Shown here: positions 26,989-36,238 of the stretch, in pieces | Layout: every line of letters starts with the position of its first letter | Position numbering within the stretch: position 1 is the stretch's first letter | From: Soonwooa buanensis | GTDB lineage: Bacteria > Bacteroidota > Bacteroidia > Flavobacteriales > Weeksellaceae | Assembly: GCF_900167905.1 (NCBI RefSeq) | Contig: NZ_FUYZ01000003.1 | Coordinates: 124,001 to 188,000 of the forward strand | Direction of reading: 5' to 3' | Length of the DNA stretch: 64,000 nucleotides | Notes under the pieces: generated by a model | Seen by the model: the letters and a program-made list of their open reading frames with translations, nothing else | What the model was told of the DNA's origin: nothing | The model's database searches: none | Made by a program: the position numbers and the translations under genes

Positions 26989-26996
26989 TATTTTTG
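26989..26996 (+). promoter_or_regulatory. TAnnTTTG promoter element of the lipoprotein-pth unit
   Basis: TATTTTTG ends 14 bases before the ATG at 27011. The TTTG partner upstream is not clear. Confidence 0.45.
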
Positions 26997-27010
26997 TAAA
27001 AATTTAAAAG

Positions 27011-27874
27011 ATGAAATTAAGTTTCAAAGCTCTATTTTTGGCAGGTGCCATTTTCGCATTTAATGCGTGTGACTCTACGAGAGATGCAAATGGCGACTCA
27101 TTAGTTGGGATTGATTATGGCGATATAGATATGCCAGACGGCGATGGCGATACAAATACTTCGGTCAAAAAGCTTAAAAAAATTGAAGATACGAATGGAG
27201 ACGGGGATGTTTTAACAACAACTTATACATACGACGCAGATAAGCTTACCAAAGTCTATTCGAAATCTAGTCTTGGAGATGAGTATACGTATGTTCTTGT
27301 TTATAATGGAACAGAGATATCGCAAATAAAGCAAACTCAAAAAGAAGAGGGCGAGTCGCAAGTGGATACAACTTATGATTTGGTATACACTGGAGGAAAG
27401 GTGACTTCTATGAAAGCTGTCGCGAAATCTAGTGATGTTGAGGTTTATAAAATTGATACTCAGTTTAGATATTCGCCAAGTAATATTTCTGGTGCTAAAT
27501 CTACCTTCGTAATGGGCACGACCGAGATGGGCAGTTTGGATAGCGCATTAGGTTTTACAGGACCAAATCTTACTTCGTTTAAGTTGACTTCTACTGTTCC
27601 GTTTTTCCCAGAAGTGGAAATGTTGATGTCTAATTTTGATGATAAAAAGAATCCGTTTGCAAATTTTCCTGAAGCTTTTAAAGCTTTTTCTATGAATTTT
27701 ATGTTAGGTTCATCTTCGCCTGTCGCTATGTTTTCTCAAAACAACTATAAAACTATTAAAGTGGTTGGTGATAGTGTTTCTTATGATATGACATACACCT
27801 ACAACACTGATAATTATCCAGTTGCTGGTACAAGAAGTGATAATGGTGGAAAAATTACTTTCGAATATTATTAA
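27011..27874 (+). CDS. Predicted lipoprotein with YD-like strand repeats
   Basis: The 287-residue protein has a lipoprotein signal (MKLSFKALFLAGAIFAFNAC, lipid Cys20). After an acidic, Asp/Gly-rich linker (residues 33-62, DGDGDTN and DTNGDGD, resembling EF-hand-like calcium loops) comes a beta-rich domain with repeated short strands (LTTTYTYDADKLTKVYS, YTYVLVYNGTEISQIKQ) like those of Bacteroidota DUF4595-type or YD-repeat lipoproteins. It is probably anchored in an outer or inner membrane facing outward. It ends 3 bases before pth. Function unknown; I do not recognise a named family with certainty. Confidence 0.75.
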   Translation: MKLSFKALFLAGAIFAFNACDSTRDANGDSLVGIDYGDIDMPDGDGDTNTSVKKLKKIEDTNGDGDVLTTTYTYDADKLTKVYSKSSLGDEYTYVLVYNGTEISQIKQTQKEEGESQVDTTYDLVYTGGKVTSMKAVAKSSDVEVYKIDTQFRYSPSNISGAKSTFVMGTTEMGSLDSALGFTGPNLTSFKLTSTVPFFPEVEMLMSNFDDKKNPFANFPEAFKAFSMNFMLGSSSPVAMFSQNNYKTIKVVGDSVSYDMTYTYNTDNYPVAGTRSDNGGKITFEYY

Positions 27875-27877
27875 ACT

Positions 27878-28441
27878 ATGAAATATCTTATTGTTGGCTT
27901 AGGCAACAAAGGTGACGAATATACTGAGACCCGGCATAATGTCGGGTTTAAAGTTGCTGAAAAAATCGCTGAAAAAATTGATGCACCGTTCAAATCTAGT
28001 AATTTTGGATTGTTGGCAGAAGGAAAGCACAAAGGCCGAAGAGTTTTTGTTCTTAAACCTGATACTTACATGAATCTTAGCGGAAATGCAGTTAGATTTT
28101 GGATGCAAAAAGAGAATATTCCGTTGGAAAATGTTTTAGTGATTACCGATGATTTGGCCTTACCTTTCGGAACTTTAAGAATGAAAATGAAAGGCGGCGC
28201 AGGTGGTCATAACGGACTTAGAAATATTGAAGAAGTTCTTAATACGGGAAATTATACGAGACTTCGCTTTGGGATTTCTGCTGAGTTTAAAGATGGACAA
28301 CAAGTCGATTATGTGCTCGGAAAATGGTCCGACGAAGAAAATGAAAAACTACCAGAACGATTGGATAGGTTTGCGAATGCTAGTTTATCTTTTGTGTTCG
28401 CTGGTGTTGGTAATACGATGACAGCTTTTAATGGTAAATAA
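27878..28441 (+). CDS. pth: Peptidyl-tRNA hydrolase
   Basis: The 187-residue enzyme recycles peptidyl-tRNA released by stalled ribosomes. The family start KYLIVGLGNKGDEYTETRHNVGF shows Asn10 and the catalytic His20; KPDTYMNLSG and ITDDLALPFG (general-acid Asp region) and GGAGGHNGLRNI follow. The length is normal. It begins 3 bases after the lipoprotein stop, so the two are translated from one message; the pairing seems to be chance and not functional. A strong terminator follows. Confidence 0.95.
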   Translation: MKYLIVGLGNKGDEYTETRHNVGFKVAEKIAEKIDAPFKSSNFGLLAEGKHKGRRVFVLKPDTYMNLSGNAVRFWMQKENIPLENVLVITDDLALPFGTLRMKMKGGAGGHNGLRNIEEVLNTGNYTRLRFGISAEFKDGQQVDYVLGKWSDEENEKLPERLDRFANASLSFVFAGVGNTMTAFNGK

Positions 28442-28446
28442 AATCG

Positions 28447-28480
28447 AAAAGCGAACCAAATTTTGGTTCGCTTTTCTTTG
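28447..28480. terminator. Bidirectional terminator between pth and the SulP gene
   Basis: The 11-base stem AAAAGCGAACC (28447-28457) / GGTTCGCTTTT (28465-28475), loop AAATTTT, ends in T-rich sequence on both strands and lies between convergent genes. Confidence 0.85.
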
Positions 28481-28511
28481 ATAGAATATAAGTGAAAAAA
28501 GAGTTTTATTA

Positions 28512-30104
28512 TTAAATCGCGCGTCGATGCTCAATAATTACATGAGAATCTTCGTCGATTGCATAATCTTTATAAGAGGTTTTAAAACCAATTAATCGTA
28601 CTTCGATATCTTCTTCTCCAGCTCTTACATTCGCGAAATCTTGTATCATTTCCAAAACATCGGTCGCAATGTAAGATGTTCCTCTAGCATCTATGGTTAC
28701 GATAGAATTTGCTTTGATGTTTTTCAGCGTTTTCTTAATCGCAGCTTTATTTAAAAACGAAACTTCTTCCGCAAGTTTAATGTTAATTTCATCGGCAGCG
28801 TTAAGTTTTTCTCGACTTAAATAATAAGCACGTTTCATATTACCCTGAAGAACATAGATAATCGAAATCGCCAAACCAATCGCCACACCTTTTAATAAAT
28901 CTGTTGCTACAATTGCGATAATCGTTGCTATAAAAGGGATAAACTGGTATTTTCCTTTGTGCCAAAAATGCATGATGTTTTTAGGACTTGCTAGTTTGTA
29001 ACCAATTAAGATTAAAACGGCAGCCAAAGTCGCTAGTGGAATCATATTCAACAAAAATGGAATACTCAGCGCACAGACAAGTAGCAAAACACCATGTATC
29101 ATCGTTGAGATTTTATTGGTTGCACCTGCGTTAGCATTTGCAGAACTTCGCACGACAACCGAAGTCATCGGAAGTCCACCAATGAAAGAACTCAAAATGT
29201 TACCAATACCTTGCGCACGCAACTCTAGATTGGTGTCCGTAATTCTTCTTTTGGAATCGAGTCTGTCCGAAGCTTCGATACACAAAAGCGTTTCAATAGA
29301 GGCTACAATCGCAATCGTTGCGCCAACAATCCAAACTTTATAGTTTAAAAAACCTTCGAAAGCTGGGAAAGTAATCATTGCTTTAAAATCATCTGCCGTT
29401 TTTGGAACAGGAAGATTTACCAAATGCTCTTTTGAAATCGCTAAAGAACTTCCACTCGCTAAAAAGATTTGATTTAAAACAATACCTGCAATAACAGCTA
29501 CCAAAGCGCCTGGCAGAAGTTTTAGTTTCTTTAAAGCTTTAACTTTATCCCACATGAGTAGAATTGTTATCGAAACTAAAGTTACCACAATCGCTCCTGG
29601 ATGTATCGCTGAAAGTAAATTAGTAAAAAAGGCTGGATTAATTCCGTTATCAAAAATTGATTCGCTTGCAATATTGCTGTTATAGCCTAATGCCAACGGA
29701 ATTTGTTTAATAATGATAATAATACCAATACCTGCCAACATACCTTCGATAACATTGTTTGGGAAATAGTTGGAAATACTCCCAGCACGAATAAAACCTA
29801 ATATTAACTGTATAACACCAGCGATAATACCAGCTGCTAAAAACAATTCAAAAGAGCCTAGATCTGTGATGGCAGCGATAATAATGGCTGTAAGTCCCGC
29901 TGCTGGCCCCGATACCGAAATGTGCGAGTTACTAATAAATCCGACAACCAAGCCCCCGATAATACCTGAGATAATTCCTGCTAATGGTGGTGCGCCAGAT
30001 GCTAATGCGATACCAAGACAAAGTGGTAAGGCAACTAAAAAGACGACAAGTCCTGATGGGAAATTCTCCTTGAATAAGCCCATGAAGTTTTTTGCTTTTT
30101 TCAT
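28512..30104 (-). CDS. SulP family anion (probable bicarbonate/sulfate) transporter
   Basis: The 530-residue inner-membrane transporter has about 12 hydrophobic segments and a C-terminal STAS domain (last 110 residues, with TIDARGTSYIATDVLEMIQ). Early motif NFPSGLVVFLVALPLCLGIALASGAPPLAG and PVAA-like GPAAGLTAI are typical of SulP proteins. I start at ATG 30104 (MKKAKNFMG); an in-frame ATG ten codons upstream at 30134 would add MRLYTYTFSD. The gene lies next to a beta-carbonic anhydrase with a small exported protein between, a pairing that in other bacteria points to bicarbonate uptake; sulfate or another anion stays possible. Confidence 0.85.
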   Translation of the reverse strand: MKKAKNFMGLFKENFPSGLVVFLVALPLCLGIALASGAPPLAGIISGIIGGLVVGFISNSHISVSGPAAGLTAIIIAAITDLGSFELFLAAGIIAGVIQLILGFIRAGSISNYFPNNVIEGMLAGIGIIIIIKQIPLALGYNSNIASESIFDNGINPAFFTNLLSAIHPGAIVVTLVSITILLMWDKVKALKKLKLLPGALVAVIAGIVLNQIFLASGSSLAISKEHLVNLPVPKTADDFKAMITFPAFEGFLNYKVWIVGATIAIVASIETLLCIEASDRLDSKRRITDTNLELRAQGIGNILSSFIGGLPMTSVVVRSSANANAGATNKISTMIHGVLLLVCALSIPFLLNMIPLATLAAVLILIGYKLASPKNIMHFWHKGKYQFIPFIATIIAIVATDLLKGVAIGLAISIIYVLQGNMKRAYYLSREKLNAADEINIKLAEEVSFLNKAAIKKTLKNIKANSIVTIDARGTSYIATDVLEMIQDFANVRAGEEDIEVRLIGFKTSYKDYAIDEDSHVIIEHRRAI

Positions 30105-30232
30105 ATCCGAAAAAGTATAAGTATATAACCTCATTACTGACGTAACTGAAGTTTTCTACGTTGAAAATTTAATTTTAATTAATTGAATAATAGGAGTTTC
30201 CCGATAGTTGATAAAGGGAAGCTTGATTAAAA

Positions 30233-30529
30233 TTAAATCTGATTCGGAGGTGGCGAAAAAATAGGGATATACGGCGAGATACTCGCATTGTCATCAATAA
30301 GTGTGAAAGATTTTTTGCCAAGATCAGATTCGAAAAACTTAATAAAGTCGTGTATCGAAAGTGGATTAGGCGTTACCTTTTCATTAAAAGATGACGTGCT
30401 AGTTTTTACTTCTTCTTCTGCAATTGAGACATTAGTCGTAGGCAAATCCCATCCGAAAACCGCAGCCACACTAGGTAAGGCTGTGAAATTCATAAAGATT
30501 GCTAAAACTAAAATGCTCAAATACTTCAT
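30233..30529 (-). CDS. Small exported protein between SulP and carbonic anhydrase genes
   Basis: The 98-residue protein has a Sec signal peptide (MKYLSILVLAIFMNFTALPSVAA, cut near residue 23). The mature part is about 75 residues with conserved-looking blocks FGWDLPTTNVS, PLSIHDFIKFFESD and the end SPYIPIFSPPPNQI. No known domain is recognised. It lies 30 bases after the carbonic anhydrase stop and 128 bases before SulP, all leftward, so it probably belongs to the same unit. The frame and signal peptide support a real gene. Function unknown. Confidence 0.72.
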   Translation of the reverse strand: MKYLSILVLAIFMNFTALPSVAAVFGWDLPTTNVSIAEEEVKTSTSSFNEKVTPNPLSIHDFIKFFESDLGKKSFTLIDDNASISPYIPIFSPPPNQI

Positions 30530-30559
30530 AAGATTGCTTTAATAACAGTTTTTACAAGG

Positions 30560-31228
30560 TTATTTTTCCATTTTTGGAACAGACCAAGTAGATTCTGTCA
30601 AATCATAAATTTTCTGAATATGATGAAGAATGCCTTCAAAATCAATATTCAAATCCTTTAATGTTCCGGTTTTCAAATCGAAAACCCATCCGTGCACAAC
30701 GGGATAACCATTTTGGACAAAGCCTTTCTGTACTGCTGCAGCTTTCACTACGTTGATACATTGCTCTTGTACGTTAAGTTCTACCAATCTGTCGAACTTT
30801 TGGTGTTGGTCTGTGATTGCGTCTAACTCCTCTTGGTGCATACGATAGACGTCGCGAATACTTCTTAACCAAGGGTTAAGTAGACCAAGGTCTGTAGATT
30901 GCATCGCTGCGTTAATACCGCCGCATCCGTAATGTCCACATACAACGATGTGTTTTACTTTTAGGTGGCTCACCGCATACTCAATAACCGAATTAACATT
31001 CATGTCGATATTGTTAACCATGTTAGCAATATTTCTGTGAACGAAAATTTCACCAGGTTTCAATCCCATCAAGTCTTCTGCCGGAACTCTACTGTCGGAA
31101 CATCCGATGTATAAAAATTCTGGGGTTTGACCTTCTGCTAAGTTTTTAAAAAAGTCTGCATTGGTAGATTTCATTTCTTCTACCCATTGACGGTTGTTTT
31201 CAAAAACTTTGTTGTACGAATCTTGCAT
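30560..31228 (-). CDS. Beta-class carbonic anhydrase
   Basis: The 222-residue enzyme interconverts CO2 and bicarbonate. The zinc ligands are visible: CSDSRV (Cys43, Asp45, Arg47) and HYGCGG (His99, Cys102). No signal peptide is present, so it works in the cytoplasm. It is the first gene of a leftward unit with the small exported protein and the SulP transporter, which fits trapping or supplying bicarbonate for carboxylases. A TACTTTTG promoter element lies at 31304-31311, giving a leader of about 70 bases. Confidence 0.93.
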   Translation of the reverse strand: MQDSYNKVFENNRQWVEEMKSTNADFFKNLAEGQTPEFLYIGCSDSRVPAEDLMGLKPGEIFVHRNIANMVNNIDMNVNSVIEYAVSHLKVKHIVVCGHYGCGGINAAMQSTDLGLLNPWLRSIRDVYRMHQEELDAITDQHQKFDRLVELNVQEQCINVVKAAAVQKGFVQNGYPVVHGWVFDLKTGTLKDLNIDFEGILHHIQKIYDLTESTWSVPKMEK

Positions 31229-31303
31229 AAAAATATATATTTAAGGTTAAAATTACTTTAACTATTAAATACGCTGTTTTGATAGATTGAATCAATAATG
31301 ATG

Positions 31304-31311
31304 CAAAAGTA
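31304..31311 (-). promoter_or_regulatory. TAnnTTTG promoter element of the carbonic anhydrase unit
   Basis: Minus-strand TACTTTTG, 75 bases upstream of the ATG at 31228. It also marks the border between this unit and the end of the polysaccharide locus. Confidence 0.45.
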
Positions 31312-31349
31312 ATTTATTTTGACTAAAAAATTAAAAATATTAACAAAGT

Positions 31350-31907
31350 TTAATATTTTACTTTATTATTAATATAGCCTTCTGTGGCCATATTATTGGG
31401 TGTAATCTGCGCTGGATTGCCGATGACTATAGAGTTTTCTGGCACGTCCGTACTTACATAAGCATTTGGTGCGATAAGAACATTATTCCCAATTGTGATG
31501 CCTCCAACAATAACAGCGTTGGGACCAATCCAGACTTCGTCACCAATTACAGGCACACCTTCTCGCCTTCCACGATTGGCTTGTGCAATGGTTACACCTT
31601 GTGCAATATTGCAATTGCGACCGATAATTGCTTTTGGATTAATCACCAATTGTCCCCAATGCCCAAGATACAATCCGTCTCCTATTTGAGTTTCCGCATA
31701 GATTTGGAAACCATATTTAATCTGATAATGACGAAGAATTAATCTGTAGATTTTCCCTGTTAAAGAAGATTTTGGATGTTTTTGCGCATTTCGGAACCAA
31801 TAGATATAATGCAGATTTGGACTAAAACATTTTTTTAGTATCTGAAAATGTGACAAATATTGTCCACTTTCTCTGTAAAAATCTTTTTGAATGGTCGTGT
31901 AACTCAT
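31350..31907 (-). CDS. Serine acetyltransferase-like hexapeptide acyltransferase
   Basis: The 185-residue protein has a helical N-terminus (1-70) and a left-handed beta-helix of hexapeptide repeats (IGDGLYLGHWGQLVINPKA, IGRNCNIAQGVTIAQ, IGDEVWIGPNAVIVGGITIG, IAPNAYVSTDVPENSIVIG). It resembles CysE-type O-acetyltransferases of polysaccharide clusters (WcaB/EpsC type), which use acetyl-CoA in the cytoplasm. The position at the end of the glycan locus, overlapping the acyltransferase gene by 4 bases, favours sugar O-acetylation over cysteine synthesis. Confidence 0.82.
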   Translation of the reverse strand: MSYTTIQKDFYRESGQYLSHFQILKKCFSPNLHYIYWFRNAQKHPKSSLTGKIYRLILRHYQIKYGFQIYAETQIGDGLYLGHWGQLVINPKAIIGRNCNIAQGVTIAQANRGRREGVPVIGDEVWIGPNAVIVGGITIGNNVLIAPNAYVSTDVPENSIVIGNPAQITPNNMATEGYINNKVKY

Positions 31908-32983
31908 TTTATTTTTTCAAAAATCTTGTTATAAATGAAGTATAAAAGGTAACAAGTTGGCAGTAGCAAAATTAGGTATAAAAAAATTCTTTCTGCTCTA
32001 ATATCCATATTTTCTATATCAAAAAGTGGCAATATTCTAAAAATACCATTAGTTACAAAAATGATCATTGAGATTTTGCCAATGCTAACGAAGATTTTTT
32101 TCCAAGATGAACCTAGAACGATGTATAAGTTTTCAAATATATATAACAGAACAAGTGTAAAAGCTAGAAAACTGAACGGAAACAAAAACTCGTAAACTTG
32201 TGAAAGCGAAAACACGACCAAACTTGAAATAAATACTATTGCTGACGGTTTTTTTAATTTATTTTGAGCAAAATATATTCCTAAGAATACTTCTGGTAAA
32301 TGACCAATTAAGCTTGGGAGAATATTAAAATTCGTTTGTTTGTCAACCGTATAGTATAGAACAGTTATCAATACATAAGTTGTTGCAAGAATTAATGCTA
32401 GCTTGTATTTTTTTAAAATTTTAAATAAAAAAGGAAAAGCAACATATAGTTGAACCATTAATCCAAAAAACCAAAATGGACCACTCAACATATTGTAAGT
32501 CCATGGCTTGTAAAAATTGGAAATTGAAGAACTCAGCAAAATACTTTTGACAGCTGTTTTTTTCAATGAATAAACTTCTCCAAAGCCGATGTAGAAAAAG
32601 ATGTGATAAACAATAAAGCCAAAGATCAATAGAACGTATAATTTCTTGAGTCGCGTTTTTAAATATTTAAAATAATTTAATCTGCTATTTTCGTTTTTAA
32701 TAAACTGAATACTAAGTCCATAGGCGCTAAAGAATACAAAGAGTTGGACACCATAATGACCTAGAAACGAAAAAATTGAAACAAAAAAATTAGGCCATTG
32801 CACAGGATAAAGATTCTCCAAAAAAATCTGCGCATTATTAGCAGTAAAATCCGATTCGTTTTCAATACTAAATCCAACTTGCCAATGCAAATAATTGTGA
32901 AGAACAATTAACAAAATGGCAATGCCTTTGAAGTAGTTGGTGTCATCTAAAGTAAAGCTTCCTCTGGATTGCATGCTTGTCAT
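31904..32983 (-). CDS. Acyltransferase family 3 membrane protein
   Basis: The 359-residue polytopic protein has about ten hydrophobic helices. The N-terminal pattern LDDTNYFKGIAILLIVLHNYLHW holds the essential His of acyltransferase-3 proteins, and the GVQLFVFFSAYGLSIQF helix follows. Such proteins move acetyl or other acyl groups to extracytoplasmic sugars at the inner membrane. It overlaps the hexapeptide acyltransferase gene by 4 bases, so the glycan is probably O-acylated at one or more places. The start could be the Met at residue 4. Confidence 0.83.
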   Translation of the reverse strand: MTSMQSRGSFTLDDTNYFKGIAILLIVLHNYLHWQVGFSIENESDFTANNAQIFLENLYPVQWPNFFVSIFSFLGHYGVQLFVFFSAYGLSIQFIKNENSRLNYFKYLKTRLKKLYVLLIFGFIVYHIFFYIGFGEVYSLKKTAVKSILLSSSISNFYKPWTYNMLSGPFWFFGLMVQLYVAFPFLFKILKKYKLALILATTYVLITVLYYTVDKQTNFNILPSLIGHLPEVFLGIYFAQNKLKKPSAIVFISSLVVFSLSQVYEFLFPFSFLAFTLVLLYIFENLYIVLGSSWKKIFVSIGKISMIIFVTNGIFRILPLFDIENMDIRAERIFLYLILLLPTCYLLYFIYNKIFEKIK

Positions 32984-33019
32984 TTTGAGACAACAATTTA
33001 TAATAAAAAAATTAAATTT

Positions 33020-34165
33020 CTACAGCTTATCGATAATATTAGTAATACCCTTCACCGAATTTTTTAGGTTAAATGGCATTTCGTAAGCTTGAAGTTTAGT
33101 CTGATAATTTTCAAAAGTTTGAGGATGTAGTAAAGCTTTCTTCATACCTTCATAAATACCTTCTTCAGAATTTTCTATTATTAAACCCAAGTCGCCATCA
33201 TTTAACATTTCACGAACGCCAGAAACATCGGTTGCAATAATGTTTTTGTTAAGCGTCATAGCTTCGAATAGAACGGTCGGGAAACCTTCATAACGAGAAC
33301 TTAAAATATAAAAATCTGCTTTCTTAAAATAAGGATAAGGATTATCTGTAAAACCCAACATTGTCGCTGTGTTGTCAACGCCAAGTTCGGTTTTTAGTTT
33401 TTTGATATTTTCAAAATCGTAACCATCACCAACAATTAGAAGTCGGTGATCTAATCCTTCATTTATTAATTTTTTATGAGCTTTAAGAAGTCGGTCAAAT
33501 CCTTTTTGTGGGAAAACGGTCCCAACCGAAATGAAAGTCGGAAGTTTGTCATTAAATTTATAATTTTCGACAGTTTTTTCCGCTTTTGCTAAAATCTCTT
33601 CTGTATCCAAAGGGTTGAAAATTCTAACAATTTTAGATTTTTCAGTTTCGGAAATAGCAAGGTCTTCAAAAGTCTTTTTAATCTTTTCTGAAATGACCAT
33701 CACTTTATCGTATTTAAAAAAGCGTCTGATTTTTTCTTTGGTATAACCTTCAACTTGCGTTAAATCATTATGGATCCACATCAGTTTTTTTGAGGATGTC
33801 AAAGGACTATTAAGCACTTCGTCCATAAAACCATGGATTGCAGCAAACTCGATGTCATACTTTTTGTTTTTGAGTTTTCGCTTATAAAGAATTTTCGGAT
33901 ATTTTTTCAATAAACGTTGATAGACAACGCGATAGGCTTTTTTAGGAATGTCTTGCGGGCGATTGGTCGTAATCATTTCGCCTTTGTTGAGGTACATCAC
34001 ATTAACCCAATTCGGAACTTCGGTAAGATATTTCCCCGAATATAGGTTAAGCAAAAGGTCCACTTCGTATTTGTCAGACGGCAAATTTTTGAGAAAAGTC
34101 ACCAAAACTTTCTCTGCACCACCATGTCTTAACGAACCAATACGAATAAGGATTTTCTTTTTCAA
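33020..34165 (-). CDS. Glycosyltransferase family 4
   Basis: The 381-residue GT-B enzyme opens with KKKILIRIGSLRHGGAEKVLVTFL (N-terminal Rossmann domain with the glycine-rich loop). The C-domain has ISVGTVFPQKGFDRLLKAH and the donor-binding EX7E motif in RYEGFPTVLFEAM (about residue 285). It is soluble and adds a sugar to the growing glycan at the inner face of the membrane. It resembles the gene at 36225-37397 in its NTxxLLxxxTNPYPYxK segment, pointing to gene duplication inside the locus. Donor sugar unknown. Confidence 0.85.
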   Translation of the reverse strand: MKKKILIRIGSLRHGGAEKVLVTFLKNLPSDKYEVDLLLNLYSGKYLTEVPNWVNVMYLNKGEMITTNRPQDIPKKAYRVVYQRLLKKYPKILYKRKLKNKKYDIEFAAIHGFMDEVLNSPLTSSKKLMWIHNDLTQVEGYTKEKIRRFFKYDKVMVISEKIKKTFEDLAISETEKSKIVRIFNPLDTEEILAKAEKTVENYKFNDKLPTFISVGTVFPQKGFDRLLKAHKKLINEGLDHRLLIVGDGYDFENIKKLKTELGVDNTATMLGFTDNPYPYFKKADFYILSSRYEGFPTVLFEAMTLNKNIIATDVSGVREMLNDGDLGLIIENSEEGIYEGMKKALLHPQTFENYQTKLQAYEMPFNLKNSVKGITNIIDKL

Positions 34166-34188
34166 AATGTATTTTTTACGAAGTTAAA

Positions 34189-35331
34189 TTAATTATCGAT
34201 TAAGTTTTTCCATTGTTGGATGATTTTATCTTTTCTCCATTTTGCAGACTCTCGATAACTTGACTTGTTAAGCTCTTCTAAGACATAAGGATTATCGATT
34301 AGATATTGAAGTTTTTCTGCAAACATTTCTTTGTCGTGCATTGGGATGAGGTATCCGTTTTGCTGGTTAACAATATCAGACGGTCCATATTTGCAATCAT
34401 AGGAAATTAGTGCGTTTGCAGTGAGGTTTGCTTCAATCAATACAGTTGGTAAGCATTCAGTTTTACTTGTAAACAAGAATGCTTTGCTGTTGCTTAAAGC
34501 TTCATATATTTCATCTAGATTTTTTGCGCCAAGAAGTTCTACTTTATTTTTTAGATCAGTATTGTCTTCTAAATATTTTTCTAATTTGGATTTTGTGGGA
34601 CCATCACCAATAATTTTGAATTTAAAATTTTTTAGATTAACATTCTTTAGTATTTCCAAACTTTCTTGGACATTTTTATCACTGTCCAATCGCCCAACAA
34701 ATATTAGGTCATTTTTCTTATTCTCAATTTTTTCTGAGACAAAATTTTCGAAAGGAAAACCTATTAAGTTTGCAATTAGAAAAGACTGATTATTAATTTG
34801 TTTGTAATGTGCAAGGGAAGGAGAATTAAGACAAACAACAGCTTTGAAGTTTTTATAGTTTTTTCTTAGTAAGTCCTTCCAAAGTTTACCACCTACTTCA
34901 AAATTAGCGTGTTCCCATGCTATTGTTTTGGCAGCAATAGCTTTGTTTTGAGCGATTTGAGCGGATAGTTTGTACCAAGACGAAATAACTAAGTCATAAT
35001 TTAGATGATTTTGCTTTAACCATTTTGATAGCATTTCCCATTGTCCAAAGTCGTATACATAATTTTTGATATTTTGTCTAGCGGGAAGTTTACGAAAATA
35101 TTTGTCGATGCCAACATTTATTTTTGTAAATCCCCAGTGTGAAAAAGAGTCTATATGCACAATTTTTACACGGGAATCAAGAGGGTAAAAGCAATCTGTG
35201 TTGGACATCATTAATAATATACTAACATCATAACCTTGTTCTACTAGCTGGTTCGCAAGAGATACTAATACTCTCGCAACGCCTCCTGGTTTAAAGAGTT
35301 TGTAATAGATGAAAAGTATTTTCTTAGACAT
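34189..35331 (-). CDS. Glycosyltransferase family 4
   Basis: The 380-residue GT-B protein has an N-terminal LFIYYKLFKPGGVARVLVSLA loop and a C-domain with LIFVGRLDSDKNVQESLEIL and SKTECLPTVLIEANL (EX7E motif). It most resembles CapM/RfaG-like retaining transferases of capsule clusters. Its start overlaps the stop of the upstream GT2 gene by 8 bases, so translation is coupled. Donor and linkage unknown. Confidence 0.85.
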   Translation of the reverse strand: MSKKILFIYYKLFKPGGVARVLVSLANQLVEQGYDVSILLMMSNTDCFYPLDSRVKIVHIDSFSHWGFTKINVGIDKYFRKLPARQNIKNYVYDFGQWEMLSKWLKQNHLNYDLVISSWYKLSAQIAQNKAIAAKTIAWEHANFEVGGKLWKDLLRKNYKNFKAVVCLNSPSLAHYKQINNQSFLIANLIGFPFENFVSEKIENKKNDLIFVGRLDSDKNVQESLEILKNVNLKNFKFKIIGDGPTKSKLEKYLEDNTDLKNKVELLGAKNLDEIYEALSNSKAFLFTSKTECLPTVLIEANLTANALISYDCKYGPSDIVNQQNGYLIPMHDKEMFAEKLQYLIDNPYVLEELNKSSYRESAKWRKDKIIQQWKNLIDN

Positions 35332-36238
35332 TTTTTCGCTTTTTGTAAATCAACGTTAATGGAAAGATTAATGTTGACAGAACTTTAAAATTAGTGATTC
35401 CGTTGTTAATTTCACTGAGATTTTTATTATTTATTAATGAATAAGTTTGATAACCTACAAGATTCCTTATTAAAGTACTTGGATAGTTTTTAAGTTGCTT
35501 GTGGTAACAATTTAGGAAAGAACGGTATCCTTCCATTAATCCATAAGTATTTTTACCTGTCCATCTTGTATTAGAAACAGATTGTTGATCGTCTTCATCA
35601 AAGTGATAATTACGGACAATTTTATTGATAAAGCGCGTTTTGATACCCTCAGAATCGTAGATATTGAAAAATACGGTCTGCGGGATATAACCCTTGCCTT
35701 TGTATTTTTCGTAATCGAATTTATCTAAATAACGGTGATATGTTTTGGTAAAAAAGATACCATTCTTGTCACCTCTCACCTTGTATTTATAACGCATATC
35801 GAAGATAGAACCGTCAAACTCTATAGGAAACTTATCCCCCACAATTTGCCCATTTTCATCTGCAGAATGTCCAATAATACCAATATAGTCCTCTTGATTT
35901 TGTATTTTATCTGATTCTTCAACAAGAATTTCCATAGAGTTCTTTGGATAAGTGTCGTCCGAATCTAATATCATAAAATAAGGACTTGTTACTTTTTTAA
36001 TACCCTCAAAAACAGTTATGAATTTGTGCTGATTTTCATTCCAAAAATAGTCGATATCGATGATGTTTTCGTTTTTAAACAGTTCTACCAATTCTTTAGT
36101 TCCATCAGTTGATCCATCATCCATAATAATCCATTTGAAGTCCTTAAAGCTTTGTTGTTTTAAAGATTCATAAGTTCTAGTAATGGTGTGCGCACGATTG
36201 TATGTTGGCGTAACAACCGTAATTTTAGGACTGTTCAT
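35324..36238 (-). CDS. Glycosyltransferase family 2
   Basis: A 304-residue GT-A enzyme. KITVVTPTYNRAHTITRTYESL and IIMDDGSTDGT form the nucleotide-binding half; YFMILDSDDTYP (about residue 92) carries the DSDD metal motif. The middle and C-terminal parts match GT2 enzymes of the type found in capsule loci, with DEDDQQSVSN near residue 215. It overlaps the upstream GT4 by 14 bases and the downstream GT4 by 8 bases, showing a tight operon. Sugar unknown. Confidence 0.85.
   Translation of the reverse strand: MNSPKITVVTPTYNRAHTITRTYESLKQQSFKDFKWIIMDDGSTDGTKELVELFKNENIIDIDYFWNENQHKFITVFEGIKKVTSPYFMILDSDDTYPKNSMEILVEESDKIQNQEDYIGIIGHSADENGQIVGDKFPIEFDGSIFDMRYKYKVRGDKNGIFFTKTYHRYLDKFDYEKYKGKGYIPQTVFFNIYDSEGIKTRFINKIVRNYHFDEDDQQSVSNTRWTGKNTYGLMEGYRSFLNCYHKQLKNYPSTLIRNLVGYQTYSLINNKNLSEINNGITNFKVLSTLIFPLTLIYKKRKNV

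Noticed and set aside
27011-27874. RHS/YD-repeat toxin
   Set aside because: The protein is a 287-residue lipoprotein without the long YD repeats, core cap or a toxin tip, and no immunity gene follows.
31312-31349. AT-only hairpin near the end of the glycan locus as a terminator
   Set aside because: The stem is made of A-T pairs only and is no more than expected in such AT-rich DNA.
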